A stretch of DNA of 64,000 nt from contig NZ_AP024652.1 in the NCBI RefSeq assembly GCF_019977315.1, positions 1,302,001-1,366,000 of the forward strand, read 5' to 3'. This DNA is from Arthrobacter sp. StoSoilB22 (lineage in GTDB: Bacteria; Actinomycetota; Actinomycetes; Actinomycetales; Micrococcaceae). Shown here piece by piece: positions 7,971-19,025 of this stretch. How positions within the stretch are numbered: position 1 is the first letter of the stretch; each line of letters opens with the position of its first letter. The notes beneath the pieces were generated by a model. It made no database searches, was not told where the DNA came from, and saw nothing but the letters and a program-made list of their open reading frames with translations. The translations under genes were made by a program, and so were the position numbers.

Positions 7971-8738
7971 TTAGGCGGCGGGGCCTATGTCCCAGGAGAT
8001 GTGGCGCCGGACGTCCGTGAGGTTCATCGATTCCGCCAGGAAAAGGTCGTCCAGCATGTACTCGTCCACGGCAAGGATCCTGAGCCAGTGGCCCTTGCCT
8101 GCGGAGTCTCCGTCCAGGCTTTCACTGGCGACGCAAACGCCGGTGGCGGTGTCGATCCTGATCATGGTCCGGCCGGGGTGTGCCAAGGGTTCCGTTGGGT
8201 CCGAGGGGACGTACGTGCGGCTGGGCGTGACGATGGTTTCCAGGGCCAGCCGGCCCTCATGGTCCACCTCGCGGGGTTGCTCGAGGAAGACGGGGTTGGT
8301 GTCCGGGAATTCCAGGGGGACCGGTGCCTTGCCGGCAAGTTCCACGGGATCCAGCGCGGCGGCGAGGCGGCCATTCCCAAAGGAGGGTTCCCCGTAGGCG
8401 GCCTCGGGACGCCGGCGGACGAGGCCGGCGTCGTCATAAACGGGCGTCACAAGATGAGCCGGCAGAAGCCACGAACGGCGCGTGGAACTGACGTAAAGAT
8501 CATCCCGGGAGTCGTTGATGCCGGTGGTGCTGTGCAGAAGTTGGCCGTCCGGGGTTTCGAGGCGCAGTGCACCCGGGCGCCTGAGCCATGCCCGGACCAA
8601 GGTGGCCTTGGGCGCGGACCGTTCAAGGTACTCGAAGCGGAGGCTGGTCCACTTCCACGGCGAAGAACGGCAAAGATTGCGGAACGTGGAGGACAAGTCA
8701 AAATCCGGTCCTGCTGCACTATAGCGCCCCATATCCAC
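7971..8738 (-). CDS. Conserved hypothetical protein, not recognised
   Basis: A 255-residue soluble protein with no signal peptide, no membrane helix and no cysteine-rich motif. The middle reads like a beta-rich domain (LRRPGALRLETPDGQLLHSTTG; HPGRTMIRIDTATGVCVASESLDG), faintly like lipoprotein-sorting or sigma-regulator beta sheets, but I would not assign it. It starts at ATG 8738 or 8732. It is divergent from the prepilin peptidase and co-directional with the acetyltransferase. High GC at third positions and the lack of internal stops support a real gene. Confidence 0.75.
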   Translation of the reverse strand: MDMGRYSAAGPDFDLSSTFRNLCRSSPWKWTSLRFEYLERSAPKATLVRAWLRRPGALRLETPDGQLLHSTTGINDSRDDLYVSSTRRSWLLPAHLVTPVYDDAGLVRRRPEAAYGEPSFGNGRLAAALDPVELAGKAPVPLEFPDTNPVFLEQPREVDHEGRLALETIVTPSRTYVPSDPTEPLAHPGRTMIRIDTATGVCVASESLDGDSAGKGHWLRILAVDEYMLDDLFLAESMNLTDVRRHISWDIGPAA

Positions 8739-8793
8739 AGTTTACCCAAGCGTTCAAGCGGGCCGGACGGCCAAAGCGGGATAGCATCCGAAG

Positions 8794-9345
8794 GTGATTC
8801 GACGACTCTCAGACCTCTGGACGGACAGCCCGCTCGGCTTTTGGCTGGTGGTGGCCGCGTGCGTGTACTTCGTGGTCACGGCAGTGCGGTTGACGGTGAT
8901 AGATGTCCGGAGCCACTTGTTGCCCGATCGCATCGTGTTCCCGGCCTATGCGGTCGCCGGGACGCTCTTGCTGGCTGCGGCCCTGCTGGCGTACTTCGCC
9001 GATGCACCCACGGAGGGCGCATCGGCGGCTGTGCTCTTTGGTGTGCCCGGCCTGGGTGTGATTGCCGGCGGTGCCGTGCTCTGGCTCTTCTACTTCGTGC
9101 TGCGGCTCGTTCACCCGCCGGGGATGGGCTTCGGCGACGTGAAGCTGGCCGGAGTGCTGGGCCTCTATCTGGGCTACCTGGGATGGAGCCACATTTTTGC
9201 GGGGACGTTCGCGGCCTTCCTGTTGGGAGGGCTGTGGAGCCTGGGTATCCTGGTGGCCCGGCGAGGCACGCTGAGCTCGGCCATCCCGTTCGGCCCGTTC
9301 ATGCTGGCAGGCGCGGCTGCCGCAATGCTGATCCTTCCAGCGTGA
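8794..9345 (+). CDS. Type IV prepilin peptidase (A24 family)
   Basis: An integral membrane aspartic protease that removes the leader of type IV pilin-like subunits. The 183-residue protein has both catalytic aspartates: Asp37 in VIDVRSHLLPDRIVFP and Asp115 in the signature GFGDVKLAG. It lacks the cytoplasmic N-methylase domain of the long bacterial enzymes, as is usual for short actinobacterial and FlaK/TadV-like forms. No pilin gene is next to it, so the substrate must be elsewhere. The GTG start has only a weak AAGG before it. Confidence 0.88.
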   Translation: MIRRLSDLWTDSPLGFWLVVAACVYFVVTAVRLTVIDVRSHLLPDRIVFPAYAVAGTLLLAAALLAYFADAPTEGASAAVLFGVPGLGVIAGGAVLWLFYFVLRLVHPPGMGFGDVKLAGVLGLYLGYLGWSHIFAGTFAAFLLGGLWSLGILVARRGTLSSAIPFGPFMLAGAAAAMLILPA

Positions 9346-9471
9346 AACCATGCAAGCGCTCGTTCCGGGCTAACTGCGGCCAAATTGCAACGCTCCCCGT
9401 CTTCTCGGTGTTAACCGTGCTGGGTCATGCTTTAGGCAAGGCCACCATCGAATTGAAGGAAAACTGACACC

Positions 9472-9948
9472 ATGGGTGCACCCGAGTTCGTGCTCAGATT
9501 ACGGGAGAAGATCGGTAACGACCCCCTCTGGCTGCCGGCCGTGCGGGGAGTGGTGTTTGATGACGATGGCAGGGTGTTGTTGGGTCAACGCGCCGACAAC
9601 GGCCATTGGACGCTCATCACCGGAATGCTGGAACCGGGAGAGCATCCTGCACCCGGGCTCGTGCGGGAAATCTTCGAGGAAACAGCGGTGGTGGCCGAGA
9701 CTGAGCGCATCATCGGCGTCGGAGTTGTGGGGCCGGTGACCTTCCCCAACGGCGACGTGTGCGACTTCCTGGACATCACGTTCCGGTGCCGGTACATCTC
9801 CGGCGAGGCGCAGGTCAACGATGACGAATCACTGGCAGTGGGGTGGTTCGCGTTGGACGAGCTTCCGGACATGAGCGCCGGAAACCTTGAGGCCATCAGG
9901 CTCGCCACGGAGCCCGAAGGCCCCGTGGCGTACCAAGTGGAGGACTAG
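9472..9948 (+). CDS. NUDIX hydrolase
   Basis: The 158-residue protein contains the Nudix box at residues 51-73: G51, E57, R65-E66 and E69-E70, with Ala72 in place of the usual glycine. It hydrolyses a nucleoside diphosphate linked to another group; the substrate is not predictable here. The N-terminal VRGVVFDDDGRVLLGQRADNGHW and the C-terminal ESLAVGWFALDELPDM are typical of MutT-like members. It is convergent with the MFS transporter, with only two bases between the stop codons. Confidence 0.92.
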   Translation: MGAPEFVLRLREKIGNDPLWLPAVRGVVFDDDGRVLLGQRADNGHWTLITGMLEPGEHPAPGLVREIFEETAVVAETERIIGVGVVGPVTFPNGDVCDFLDITFRCRYISGEAQVNDDESLAVGWFALDELPDMSAGNLEAIRLATEPEGPVAYQVED

Positions 9949-9950
9949 CG

Positions 9951-12286
<2,336 letters not shown>

Positions 12287-12304
<18 letters not shown>

Positions 12305-12342
12305 AAAGTAAAGTTTTGCACTCTTATCCAAATAGTGCAAAA
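12287..12342. promoter_or_regulatory. Probable TetR operator with three half-sites
   Basis: TTTGCACTATT (12288-12298) and AATAGTGCAAA (12331-12341) are perfect inverse copies. A third half-site TTTTGCACT lies between them (12314-12322) and pairs with AGTGCAAAA at 12334-12342 as a 9-bp inverted repeat with an 11-bp spacer. The sites overlap the regulator's start codon, as expected for autorepression. Confidence 0.7.
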
Positions 12343-12351
12343 AGAGGGTGA

Positions 12352-12412
12352 AGTTTTTGTACAGCTAATGACCCATAGGGGGCGTCTTAGGGGCGTTAGC
12401 TGTACAAAAACT
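12352..12412. repeat. 17-bp perfect inverted repeat
   Basis: Arms at 12352-12368 and 12396-12412 are perfect inverse complements (AGTTTTTGTACAGCTAA) separated by 27 bases. Each arm contains TGTACA. It lies between the fumC terminator and the tetR promoter. It could be a second operator pair, the hairpin of a short transcript, or the ends of a tiny non-autonomous element. No target-site duplication is visible. Confidence 0.75.
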
Positions 12413-12418
12413 CCGGGT

Positions 12419-12466
12419 ACGACGACGGCCGGCACCTTCCGTGCGGAAGGTACCGGCCGTCGTCGT
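12419..12466. terminator. Terminator downstream of fumC
   Basis: A 14-bp stem (12419-12432 with 12453-12466) continues across one mismatch into a 7-bp stem (12434-12440 with 12445-12451) with a GTGC loop. It is the transcription end of fumC on the minus strand. Confidence 0.8.
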
Positions 12467-12489
12467 GCTTCAGGTATTGAACCTTAGGG

Positions 12490-13917
12490 CTAGGCCTTGT
12501 GGGCCGGGGCAGTCATGGTGGTGACGTCCAGGGCCTTGTCCAGCTCTGCTTCGGTGACCTTACCTTCGCCCTCGCCGACGAAGCCGAGCTTCTCGGTGGC
12601 CTGGCGGATGGTGAGGCCTTCCTTGACGGCGATCTTGGCGATCTTGGCAGCGTTCTCGTACCCGATGTACTTGTTCAGCGGGGTCACGATGGACGGGGAA
12701 GCCTCGGCCAGGAAGCGTGCGCGCTCCACGTTGGCGGTGATGCCGTCGATCATCTTGTCGGCCATGACGCGGCTGGTGTTGGCCAGCAGGCGGATGGACT
12801 CGAGCAGGTTGGCGGCCATGACGGGGATGCCGACGTTGAGCTCAAAGGCGCCGTTGGTGCCGGACCAGGCGATGGCGGTGTCGTTGCCGATCACCTGCGC
12901 GCAGACCATGATGGACGCTTCGCAGATGACCGGGTTGACCTTGCCCGGCATGATGGACGAGCCCGGCTGGAGGTCCGGAATGGCGATTTCGCCAAGGCCG
13001 GTATTGGGGCCGGAGCCCATCCAGCGGAGGTCGTTGTTGATCTTCATGAAAGAGATCGCGATGTTGCGCAGCTGGCTGGAACCCTCGATCAGGCCATCGC
13101 GGTTAGCCTGTGCTTCGAAGTGGTCGCGGGCCTCGGTCAGCGGCAGGCCGGTGTCAGCTGCCAGCAGTTCGATCACACGCTCCGGGAACCCGGCCGGGGT
13201 GTTGATGCCCGTGCCCACGGCGGTTCCGCCGAGGGGGACCTCAGCAACGCGGGGGAGTGCTGCGTTGATGCGCTCAATGCCGTAGCGGACCTGGGCGGCG
13301 TAGCCGCCGAACTCCTGGCCCAGCATGACCGGCGTGGCGTCCATGAGGTGCGTGCGGCCGGACTTCACGACGTCCTTGAACTCAACTGCCTTGCGGTCCA
13401 AGGACGCTGCCAGGTATTCCAGGGCCGGGATGAGGTCGTTGATCAGGGCCGAGGTGGCGGCAACGTGCACGGACGTGGGGAAGACGTCGTTGGAGGACTG
13501 CGAGGCATTCACATGGTCGTTCGGGTGGACAACTTTGTCGCTCCCGGCGGACGCGAGGGCGCGCGATGCAAGCTCGGCGATGACCTCGTTGGTGTTCATG
13601 TTCGAAGAAGTGCCCGAGCCGGTCTGGAAGACGTCAATCGGGAAGTCGCCGTCGTACTTACCGGTGGCAACCTCATCGGCAGCGGCAGCGATAGCCTCGG
13701 CGAGCTCACCATCGAGCACCCCCAGTTCGGCGTTCGCCAGTGCAGCTGCCTTCTTCACGCGGGCCAGGGCCTCAATGTGTGTGCGCTCAAGCGTCTTGCC
13801 GGAGATCGGGAAGTTCTCCACAGCACGCTGCGTCTGGGCGCGGTACAGGGCGTTCACGGGGACGCGAACTTCGCCCATCGTGTCATGTTCAATACGGAAC
13901 TCAGTGGTGGAAGTCAT
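12490..13917 (-). CDS. fumC: Fumarate hydratase, class II
   Basis: Interconverts fumarate and (S)-malate in the TCA cycle; cofactor-free, homotetrameric, cytoplasmic. The 475-residue length is typical. Key segments are [40 protein letters not shown] and the superfamily signature [11 protein letters not shown] near residue 320, which carries the catalytic serine loop. It is flanked by its own terminator and lies next to carbonic anhydrase, DUF4245 and glpX, a conserved actinobacterial neighbourhood of central carbon metabolism. Confidence 0.97.
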   Translation of the reverse strand: MTSTTEFRIEHDTMGEVRVPVNALYRAQTQRAVENFPISGKTLERTHIEALARVKKAAALANAELGVLDGELAEAIAAAADEVATGKYDGDFPIDVFQTGSGTSSNMNTNEVIAELASRALASAGSDKVVHPNDHVNASQSSNDVFPTSVHVAATSALINDLIPALEYLAASLDRKAVEFKDVVKSGRTHLMDATPVMLGQEFGGYAAQVRYGIERINAALPRVAEVPLGGTAVGTGINTPAGFPERVIELLAADTGLPLTEARDHFEAQANRDGLIEGSSQLRNIAISFMKINNDLRWMGSGPNTGLGEIAIPDLQPGSSIMPGKVNPVICEASIMVCAQVIGNDTAIAWSGTNGAFELNVGIPVMAANLLESIRLLANTSRVMADKMIDGITANVERARFLAEASPSIVTPLNKYIGYENAAKIAKIAVKEGLTIRQATEKLGFVGEGEGKVTEAELDKALDVTTMTAPAHKA

Positions 13918-13970
13918 GGGGCTAGCTTATGGCGATTGGACGCCTCACAGAAAACCCGGAGGGGAGTGCT

Positions 13971-14000
13971 ACGTGCTCCGGCCCTGAGGCCGGAGCACGT
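13971..14000. terminator. Terminator-like hairpin after carbonic anhydrase gene
   Basis: A perfect 13-bp stem ACGTGCTCCGGCC / GGCCGGAGCACGT encloses a CTGA tetraloop between the carbonic anhydrase stop and the fumC start. No T-run is present. Confidence 0.7.
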
Positions 14001-14004
14001 CCTC

Positions 14005-14619
14005 CTAGAGCTTGCCGATCCCGGAAACGAGGGCCGCGCGGCCTTCGTCCAGCTTGTAGGACAGGCCGATCACGGCAACGCGGCCGTCGTCGATGGCGTC
14101 CGAAATCACACGTGAGCTGTCAGCCAGGCGGGCAGCGGTCTGCTTCACGTGCTCCACCACCATGTCGTTGACGTCGTCCTGGTTATTGCGCCTGGCCGTC
14201 AGGACCGACGGTGTAATGCGCTCCACGAGGTCGCGGATAAAGCCCGGAGGCATCTCGCCCGTTTCCACGGCCGACTTGGTGGCCTTGACCGCACCGCAGC
14301 TGTCATGGCCGAGGATGACGATCAATGGAACACGGAGTTCGCTGATGCTGTATTCGAGTGAACCCAGGACGGCATCGTCAATAACCTGGCCGGCGGTGCG
14401 CACCACGAAGGCGTCACCGAGGCCAAGGTCAAAAATGATCTCTGCAGCGAGCCGGGAATCCGAGCAGCCGAAGATCACGGCAAACGGGTTCTGGTTCTCA
14501 ATCAGAGAAGAGCGTCGCGAAGCATCCTGGTTGGGGTGCAGGGATTCGCCGGAAACAAAACGTTCGTTGCCCTCGCGGAGACGGCGCCACGCCAGGGCTG
14601 GAGTCAGGTAAGTAGGCAC
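14005..14619 (-). CDS. Beta-class carbonic anhydrase
   Basis: Hydrates CO2 to bicarbonate with a zinc ion. The 204-residue protein shows the metal and catalytic motif GCSDSR (Cys52, Asp54, Arg56) and the second pair H-x-x-C in GHDSCGAV (His105, Cys108). All ligands are intact. No signal peptide is seen, so it is cytosolic. It lies upstream of fumC on the same strand with a hairpin between them, so it is probably separately transcribed. Confidence 0.94.
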   Translation of the reverse strand: MPTYLTPALAWRRLREGNERFVSGESLHPNQDASRRSSLIENQNPFAVIFGCSDSRLAAEIIFDLGLGDAFVVRTAGQVIDDAVLGSLEYSISELRVPLIVILGHDSCGAVKATKSAVETGEMPPGFIRDLVERITPSVLTARRNNQDDVNDMVVEHVKQTAARLADSSRVISDAIDDGRVAVIGLSYKLDEGRAALVSGIGKL

Positions 14620-14687
14620 GAGCCTTACTTTACGACGCGGACACCGCAGTCGGTGAAAGTGTTGCGCGTGATAAACCGGACGGCTTC

Positions 14688-15389
14688 TCAGGCGGAGGGC
14701 TGCGGAGACGACGTTGCGGTAGCCGGAACGCTGGCAGGCGGTGCCTGCTCTGCGGACTTCACGACGGCGGCGGCCAGGGTTGCGAACTCATCGAGCTTAG
14801 CCGTGCCGCTCAGGACGATGGTGGTGCCGCGATACTCCAGGACCATGCTCCGCTTTTCTTTGCCGGAGTCCCGCAGTTCCCACTCCTGGCCACCAGCGTT
14901 ACGGGTTCCGGTCACAGGGAGGTTCTCTGTCTGCTGCAAAACCCACGTGGGGTTCGCCTGATTGGTCTGGGTGAGGCCAATGAAATTTTCCTTGGGAGTG
15001 AGGAACCCGATCTCCCAGGTAGGCACGCCGCTTCCAGTGCCGGACTCCCACCGGGCGTAATTGGGTTTGAATGTGTCGCCGACGTCCGGGGTGACGGGTG
15101 TGAATCCCGCCACACCTGTGGCGTTGCGGGCGATGGCCGCGACGTCAACATCAGGCCGGAAACCCTCGCCCTTGGGCGCCGGGTTCATCAAAACGATGGG
15201 AAGAAAAGCCAGGACACAAACCAGCAACGCAATGACCATGCCGATGACAGAAGCGTTGGCCCGCTTGGCAGCTTTCGCCGCAATGACGGGTTTATAGGGG
15301 GCATCCGGGGCTGCCTGGGCATCGGTGGGATTGGCCGCTGCAGCCTCGGATGGGTTCTCTGCTGCGGGCCTGTCCTGCGTTTCACTCAC
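14688..15389 (-). CDS. DUF4245 membrane-anchored protein
   Basis: A 233-residue protein: acidic, Ala/Pro-rich cytoplasmic N-terminus, one helix (VIGMVIALLVCVLAFLPIVLM, about residues 50-70), then an extracytoplasmic beta-rich domain (FKPNYARWESGTGSGVPTW; GFLTPKENFIGLTQT) matching DUF4245. The function is unknown. The open frame continues upstream to 15590, but the GTG at 15387-15389 has GGAGGG directly before it and gives a sensible N-terminus. It is divergent from glpX, its customary partner. Confidence 0.87.
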   Translation of the reverse strand: MSETQDRPAAENPSEAAAANPTDAQAAPDAPYKPVIAAKAAKRANASVIGMVIALLVCVLAFLPIVLMNPAPKGEGFRPDVDVAAIARNATGVAGFTPVTPDVGDTFKPNYARWESGTGSGVPTWEIGFLTPKENFIGLTQTNQANPTWVLQQTENLPVTGTRNAGGQEWELRDSGKEKRSMVLEYRGTTIVLSGTAKLDEFATLAAAVVKSAEQAPPASVPATATSSPQPSA

Positions 15390-15574
15390 CCCTCCATGAT
15401 CCCTTATCCGGGCAGGGAACACACATCCGGTAACCTCACCACAGGTGCCGGGGGCTGTGGTCATCCAACGACTCCCGGGCCACTCGGCGACTATGATCGT
15501 TGATAGAGGAACCCCGGGTTGCCCCGTGCAACCATGTCCGGTCCCGTGAATCGTCACTCGAAGAAGAGGTTCAA

Positions 15575-16612
15575 GTGTCTCCTGCACCAATGACCCAGCA
15601 GTATTCCACGATTTCGCCGTCGCTCGCCGTCGGCCTCGACGAACCCGACCGCAACCTTGCGCTTGAACTCGTCCGCGTTACCGAAGCTGCGGCAATTGCC
15701 GGCGGCCACTGGGTAGGTTTCGGTGACAAAAACAAGGCCGACGGCGCCGCCGTCGATGCCATGCGTTCATTCCTTCAAACCGTCCACTTCAACGGCGTTG
15801 TGGTCATCGGTGAAGGCGAAAAAGATGAAGCCCCCATGCTGTTCAACGGCGAGCAGGTTGGCGACGGCACCGGTCCCGAATGTGACGTCGCCGTCGACCC
15901 CATCGACGGTACCCGCCTGACCGCCCTCGGCATCAACAACGCCCTCGCGGTGCTGGCAGTAGCTGAGCGTGGCTCCATGTTCGATCCCTCCGCCGTGTTC
16001 TACATGGAGAAGCTCGTTACCGGCCCCGAAGCCGCCGACATGGTGGATCTTCGCCTGCCCGTCAAGCAAAACCTGCACCTCATCGCCAAAGCCAAGGGCG
16101 TCAAGGTCAACCAGCTCAACGTCATGATCCTGGACCGCGACCGCCACCGCCCCCTCGTGGAAGAAATCCGCGAAGCCGGTGCACGCACCAAGTTCATCAT
16201 GGACGGTGACGTTGCGGGTGCCATCGCGGCAGCACGCTCCGGCACCGGCGTCGACGCCCTCATGGGCATTGGCGGTACCCCGGAAGGCATTGTCACCGCC
16301 TGCGCCATCAAGTCCCTCGGCGGCGTCATCCAGGGCCGTCTGTGGCCCACCTCGGACGACGAAAAGCAGAAGGCCATCGACGCCGGACACGACCTCGACC
16401 GCGTCCTCTCCACCAACGACCTCGTCACCTCCGACAACTGCTACTTCGCAGCAACCGGCATCACCGACGGCGACCTCCTGCACGGGGTCCGCTACCAGAA
16501 GGACCGCGTGCTGACCCAGTCGATCGTGATGCGCTCCAAGTCCGGAACGGTCCGCTTCGTGGAGGCCGAGCACCACGCATCCAAGTGGGAGACTTACGCG
16601 CGCAAGCCGTAA
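15575..16612 (+). CDS. glpX: Class II fructose-1,6-bisphosphatase
   Basis: Removes the 1-phosphate of fructose-1,6-bisphosphate in gluconeogenesis. It is the main FBPase of actinobacteria. The 345-residue protein contains the GlpX metal-site motifs GEGEKDEAPML and VDPIDGTRLTA, the sugar-phosphate loop MDGDVAGA, and GIGGTPEGI. GTG at 15575 follows AAGAGG by five bases; ATG at 15590 is an alternative. The frame is open upstream to 15500 without a ribosome site. Confidence 0.95.
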   Translation: MSPAPMTQQYSTISPSLAVGLDEPDRNLALELVRVTEAAAIAGGHWVGFGDKNKADGAAVDAMRSFLQTVHFNGVVVIGEGEKDEAPMLFNGEQVGDGTGPECDVAVDPIDGTRLTALGINNALAVLAVAERGSMFDPSAVFYMEKLVTGPEAADMVDLRLPVKQNLHLIAKAKGVKVNQLNVMILDRDRHRPLVEEIREAGARTKFIMDGDVAGAIAAARSGTGVDALMGIGGTPEGIVTACAIKSLGGVIQGRLWPTSDDEKQKAIDAGHDLDRVLSTNDLVTSDNCYFAATGITDGDLLHGVRYQKDRVLTQSIVMRSKSGTVRFVEAEHHASKWETYARKP

Positions 16613-16640
16613 CCCCTCCATTGCAGTCGCGTCTTTGACG

Positions 16641-16720
16641 CGGAAAGCGCCCCATCGCTCTGCGGCTATCTCCTCGTACCTCGTCGATTTGATGCCGCTC
16701 CCGCGATGGGGCGCTTTTCG
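16641..16720. terminator. Long structured hairpin between convergent glpX and femAB-like genes
   Basis: An 18-bp stem with one G-U pair (16641-16658 with 16703-16720) carries a 44-base loop. The loop holds an inner GCGGC/GCCGC pair (16662-16666, 16694-16698). The loop sequence is similar to that of the hairpin at 7192-7268, although the stems are unrelated. Confidence 0.8.
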
Positions 16721-16782
16721 CTGTTTGGATGCGGTGGGAGCAGCGGCTCCCGGCTTCGCGCTGTTGAGAGGCTGATGTGGTC

Positions 16783-17718
16783 CTAGCGGAGCTTGTCGCG
16801 GAGTTTTCTGGCCAGCTGGTAGGCGCCATAGCGCAGTTTGTTGACCGGGAGGTCCCAGGTGCCGGGGTAGGAGACTTCGCGGCCGCCGAAGGACTTCTTG
16901 AAGGCCGTGAAGCCCGCCCATTTGTGGTCCGGCTGGTCCTCGGGAGCCACGCCCCAAAGGTCCACGTGTTTGAGGCCCTTCTCCTTGGCATCGGCCATCA
17001 GGGTCACCAGGAGGGGAATGCCCGCACTGAGCTTGCGATGGGTATCGTCCAGGGCAGCGTGGGCGTAGACACGGGTATCAGCGGAGTCGTAGGCGAAGGC
17101 AGCCGCGATCGGCTCGCCCTCAAGCTCGGCAATGAACAGCGTTCCCGCCCCATTGGGCAACAGGGAAGCGGCTACCTGGGTGAGATACTCGTCGCTCTGC
17201 GGTTTGAAGCCGTTCCGGGCAGCCGTCAGGTGGAGGAAGTGCAGAAGGATCTTGATGTCCGCCGGATCTTGGGATGCGCGGAACGTCACGCCCTTCTTGT
17301 GGATGTTCCTGTAAAGGTTCCGGTTGGTGGGCTTCATCCCGGCCAACACGTCCTTGAAGTCGCCTTCCAGATCTACGACCCAACTCAGCTCCGGCTGCTG
17401 GTTGACCGGCGCCGGCTGCAAGCCGCGGGCGCGCAGGAGAGGTCCGGCGTCGGACGCTGTAAACCCCGCCGCAGCGGGTTCCATCCGCACGAACACCGCA
17501 CTCTCGGTCTTAGCCAGGGCAACCAGGGCCGCCGTGGCGGCGTCGAAAGCCTCCACGGACTCCGCCACGGGGCCATAGGGAGCATAGATAACCTTGCCGG
17601 CAGGGTTCTTTTCCTCAACGGCGAGGAAACTCCAGCCGGGCCCGGACTGCTCGTGGACACGGCGTCCCAGGGAACGCTGGACTGCCGCCCATGCGGGCGT
17701 TTGCAGGAAAAACTCCAT
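16783..17718 (-). CDS. FemAB-like peptidoglycan bridge-forming aminoacyltransferase
   Basis: A 311-residue protein of the FemA/B/X fold (two GNAT-like halves). FemX-type enzymes add the first amino acid of the interpeptide bridge to lipid-linked peptidoglycan precursors using aminoacyl-tRNA. The motifs are MEFFLQTPAWAAVQ at the N-terminus, MKPTNRNLYRNIHKKGV, and the C-terminal GLKHVDLWGVAPEDQPDHKWAGFTAFKKSFGG, which is strongly conserved in the family. It lies three bases after manA on the minus strand, so they are probably co-transcribed. The bridge residue is unknown. Confidence 0.88.
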   Translation of the reverse strand: MEFFLQTPAWAAVQRSLGRRVHEQSGPGWSFLAVEEKNPAGKVIYAPYGPVAESVEAFDAATAALVALAKTESAVFVRMEPAAAGFTASDAGPLLRARGLQPAPVNQQPELSWVVDLEGDFKDVLAGMKPTNRNLYRNIHKKGVTFRASQDPADIKILLHFLHLTAARNGFKPQSDEYLTQVAASLLPNGAGTLFIAELEGEPIAAAFAYDSADTRVYAHAALDDTHRKLSAGIPLLVTLMADAKEKGLKHVDLWGVAPEDQPDHKWAGFTAFKKSFGGREVSYPGTWDLPVNKLRYGAYQLARKLRDKLR

Positions 17719-17721
17719 GGA

Positions 17722-18972
17722 TCAGTTCCCCAGGCCCGTGGTCACTGCGAAGGCAACACTGACGTCGGTGGCACCTTGCACTGGGTGAACATTGACGGGC
17801 GCTTCGATATCGGGGATGAACGCGGCGGCGCCGCGCTCAAGCCGGAGGTCGCTCTTGGGGGAGTCGAGCATCACCGAACCGGATACCACCACGACGACGG
17901 CGGGCCCGGTTTGCGCCAGCGGCACCGGCTCGGCCCCCGGGGCAAGCTCGATGCGCTGGAGCTGGAATTCCTTGAAGGGCGGGCGGTACAGTTCCTGCCC
18001 GAATTCCGTACCGCTGGCCTCGACGCGCGGCACGCCCAGTGCTTCGAAAAGGACAGTCTTGAGCAGCTCGGGGACGTCCACGTATTTGGGCGTGAGTCCG
18101 CCGCGGAGCACGTTGTCAGAGGACGCCATGACCTCCACGCCCAATCCGTGGAGGTAAGCGTGGATGTTGCCGGCAGGCAGGTAGACCACGTCGCCGGGCT
18201 CCAGGGACAGGTGGTTGAGAAGGAGGGAAATGAGGACGCCGGGATCTCCGGGGAAGGCCTCATTGATGTCCAGCATTGCGGTCAGGGCTTCGCGGTGCGG
18301 CTCCAACGGTGCACCGGCGGACAGGACGGCAACCACCTCATGGATCACGTCGGAGACGTCGCTGCCACCCTGGATCAGCCGGCTGAAGGCGGCCTTCAGC
18401 GCTGCGGACTCATCGGAATGGCCGAGGTCTGCGATGACGCCGCTGATGACATCGGGGGTATCGACTGCTGCCGAATCAAGGACAGAGGCCAAGTGCTCAA
18501 AGATGTCCTTGGACGCAGCCGGCGAACGGAAACCGCACAGTGCCTTGAACGGAGTCAGGGCGAAAATCATCTCCGGTTTGTGGTTGTCATCGCGGTAGTT
18601 GCGGTTCGCGGCATCCGCCGGGATCCCGGCTTCATTCTCCCTGGCAAATCCTTCCCGTGCCTGCTCCAGGCTGGGGTGCACTTGCAAGGACAAAGGCTGC
18701 TCGGCAGCCAGGAGCTTGGTGAGGAAGGGGAGCCGGGGCCCGAACTCGGCGATGCTCTCGGAACCCAGGCAGCGCACCGGGTCCGAGCCGATCAGGGCAT
18801 CGAGGGGCTGGGTAACACCGTTGGGGTGAACGGCTGCGGAGGGCGAGTCCGGGTGGGCCCCGATCCACATCTCGGCCTCGGGTCCCCCCGACGCGGGACG
18901 ACCCAGCAGTTCGGCGATGGCCGTCGTCGAACCCCACGCGTAGGGTCGCAAAACATTCTCAATCTTGTACAC
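17722..18972 (-). CDS. manA: Mannose-6-phosphate isomerase, class I
   Basis: Interconverts fructose-6-phosphate and mannose-6-phosphate, feeding GDP-mannose and glycan synthesis. The 416-residue zinc enzyme shows the ligand segments LSLQVHPS (Gln and His), DDNHKPEM (Glu) and PAGNIHAYLHG (His). The start is GTG at 18972. It sits in a block with FemAB, LCP ligase and downstream glycosyltransferase genes, consistent with a role in cell-envelope mannose supply. Confidence 0.94.
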   Translation of the reverse strand: MYKIENVLRPYAWGSTTAIAELLGRPASGGPEAEMWIGAHPDSPSAAVHPNGVTQPLDALIGSDPVRCLGSESIAEFGPRLPFLTKLLAAEQPLSLQVHPSLEQAREGFARENEAGIPADAANRNYRDDNHKPEMIFALTPFKALCGFRSPAASKDIFEHLASVLDSAAVDTPDVISGVIADLGHSDESAALKAAFSRLIQGGSDVSDVIHEVVAVLSAGAPLEPHREALTAMLDINEAFPGDPGVLISLLLNHLSLEPGDVVYLPAGNIHAYLHGLGVEVMASSDNVLRGGLTPKYVDVPELLKTVLFEALGVPRVEASGTEFGQELYRPPFKEFQLQRIELAPGAEPVPLAQTGPAVVVVVSGSVMLDSPKSDLRLERGAAAFIPDIEAPVNVHPVQGATDVSVAFAVTTGLGN

Positions 18973-19025
18973 GAAAGAAGGTCCTTATCGTTGCGCTGGA
19001 CGTGGGGTGGAGCGGACGAACAAGC

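Noticed and set aside
7962..9467. 501-residue plus-strand open frame
   Set aside because: It runs antisense through the hypothetical gene and out of frame through the prepilin peptidase, and contains no coherent domain.
12499..14115. 538-residue plus-strand open frame
   Set aside because: It is antisense to fumC and carbonic anhydrase, both certain; no domain is visible in it.
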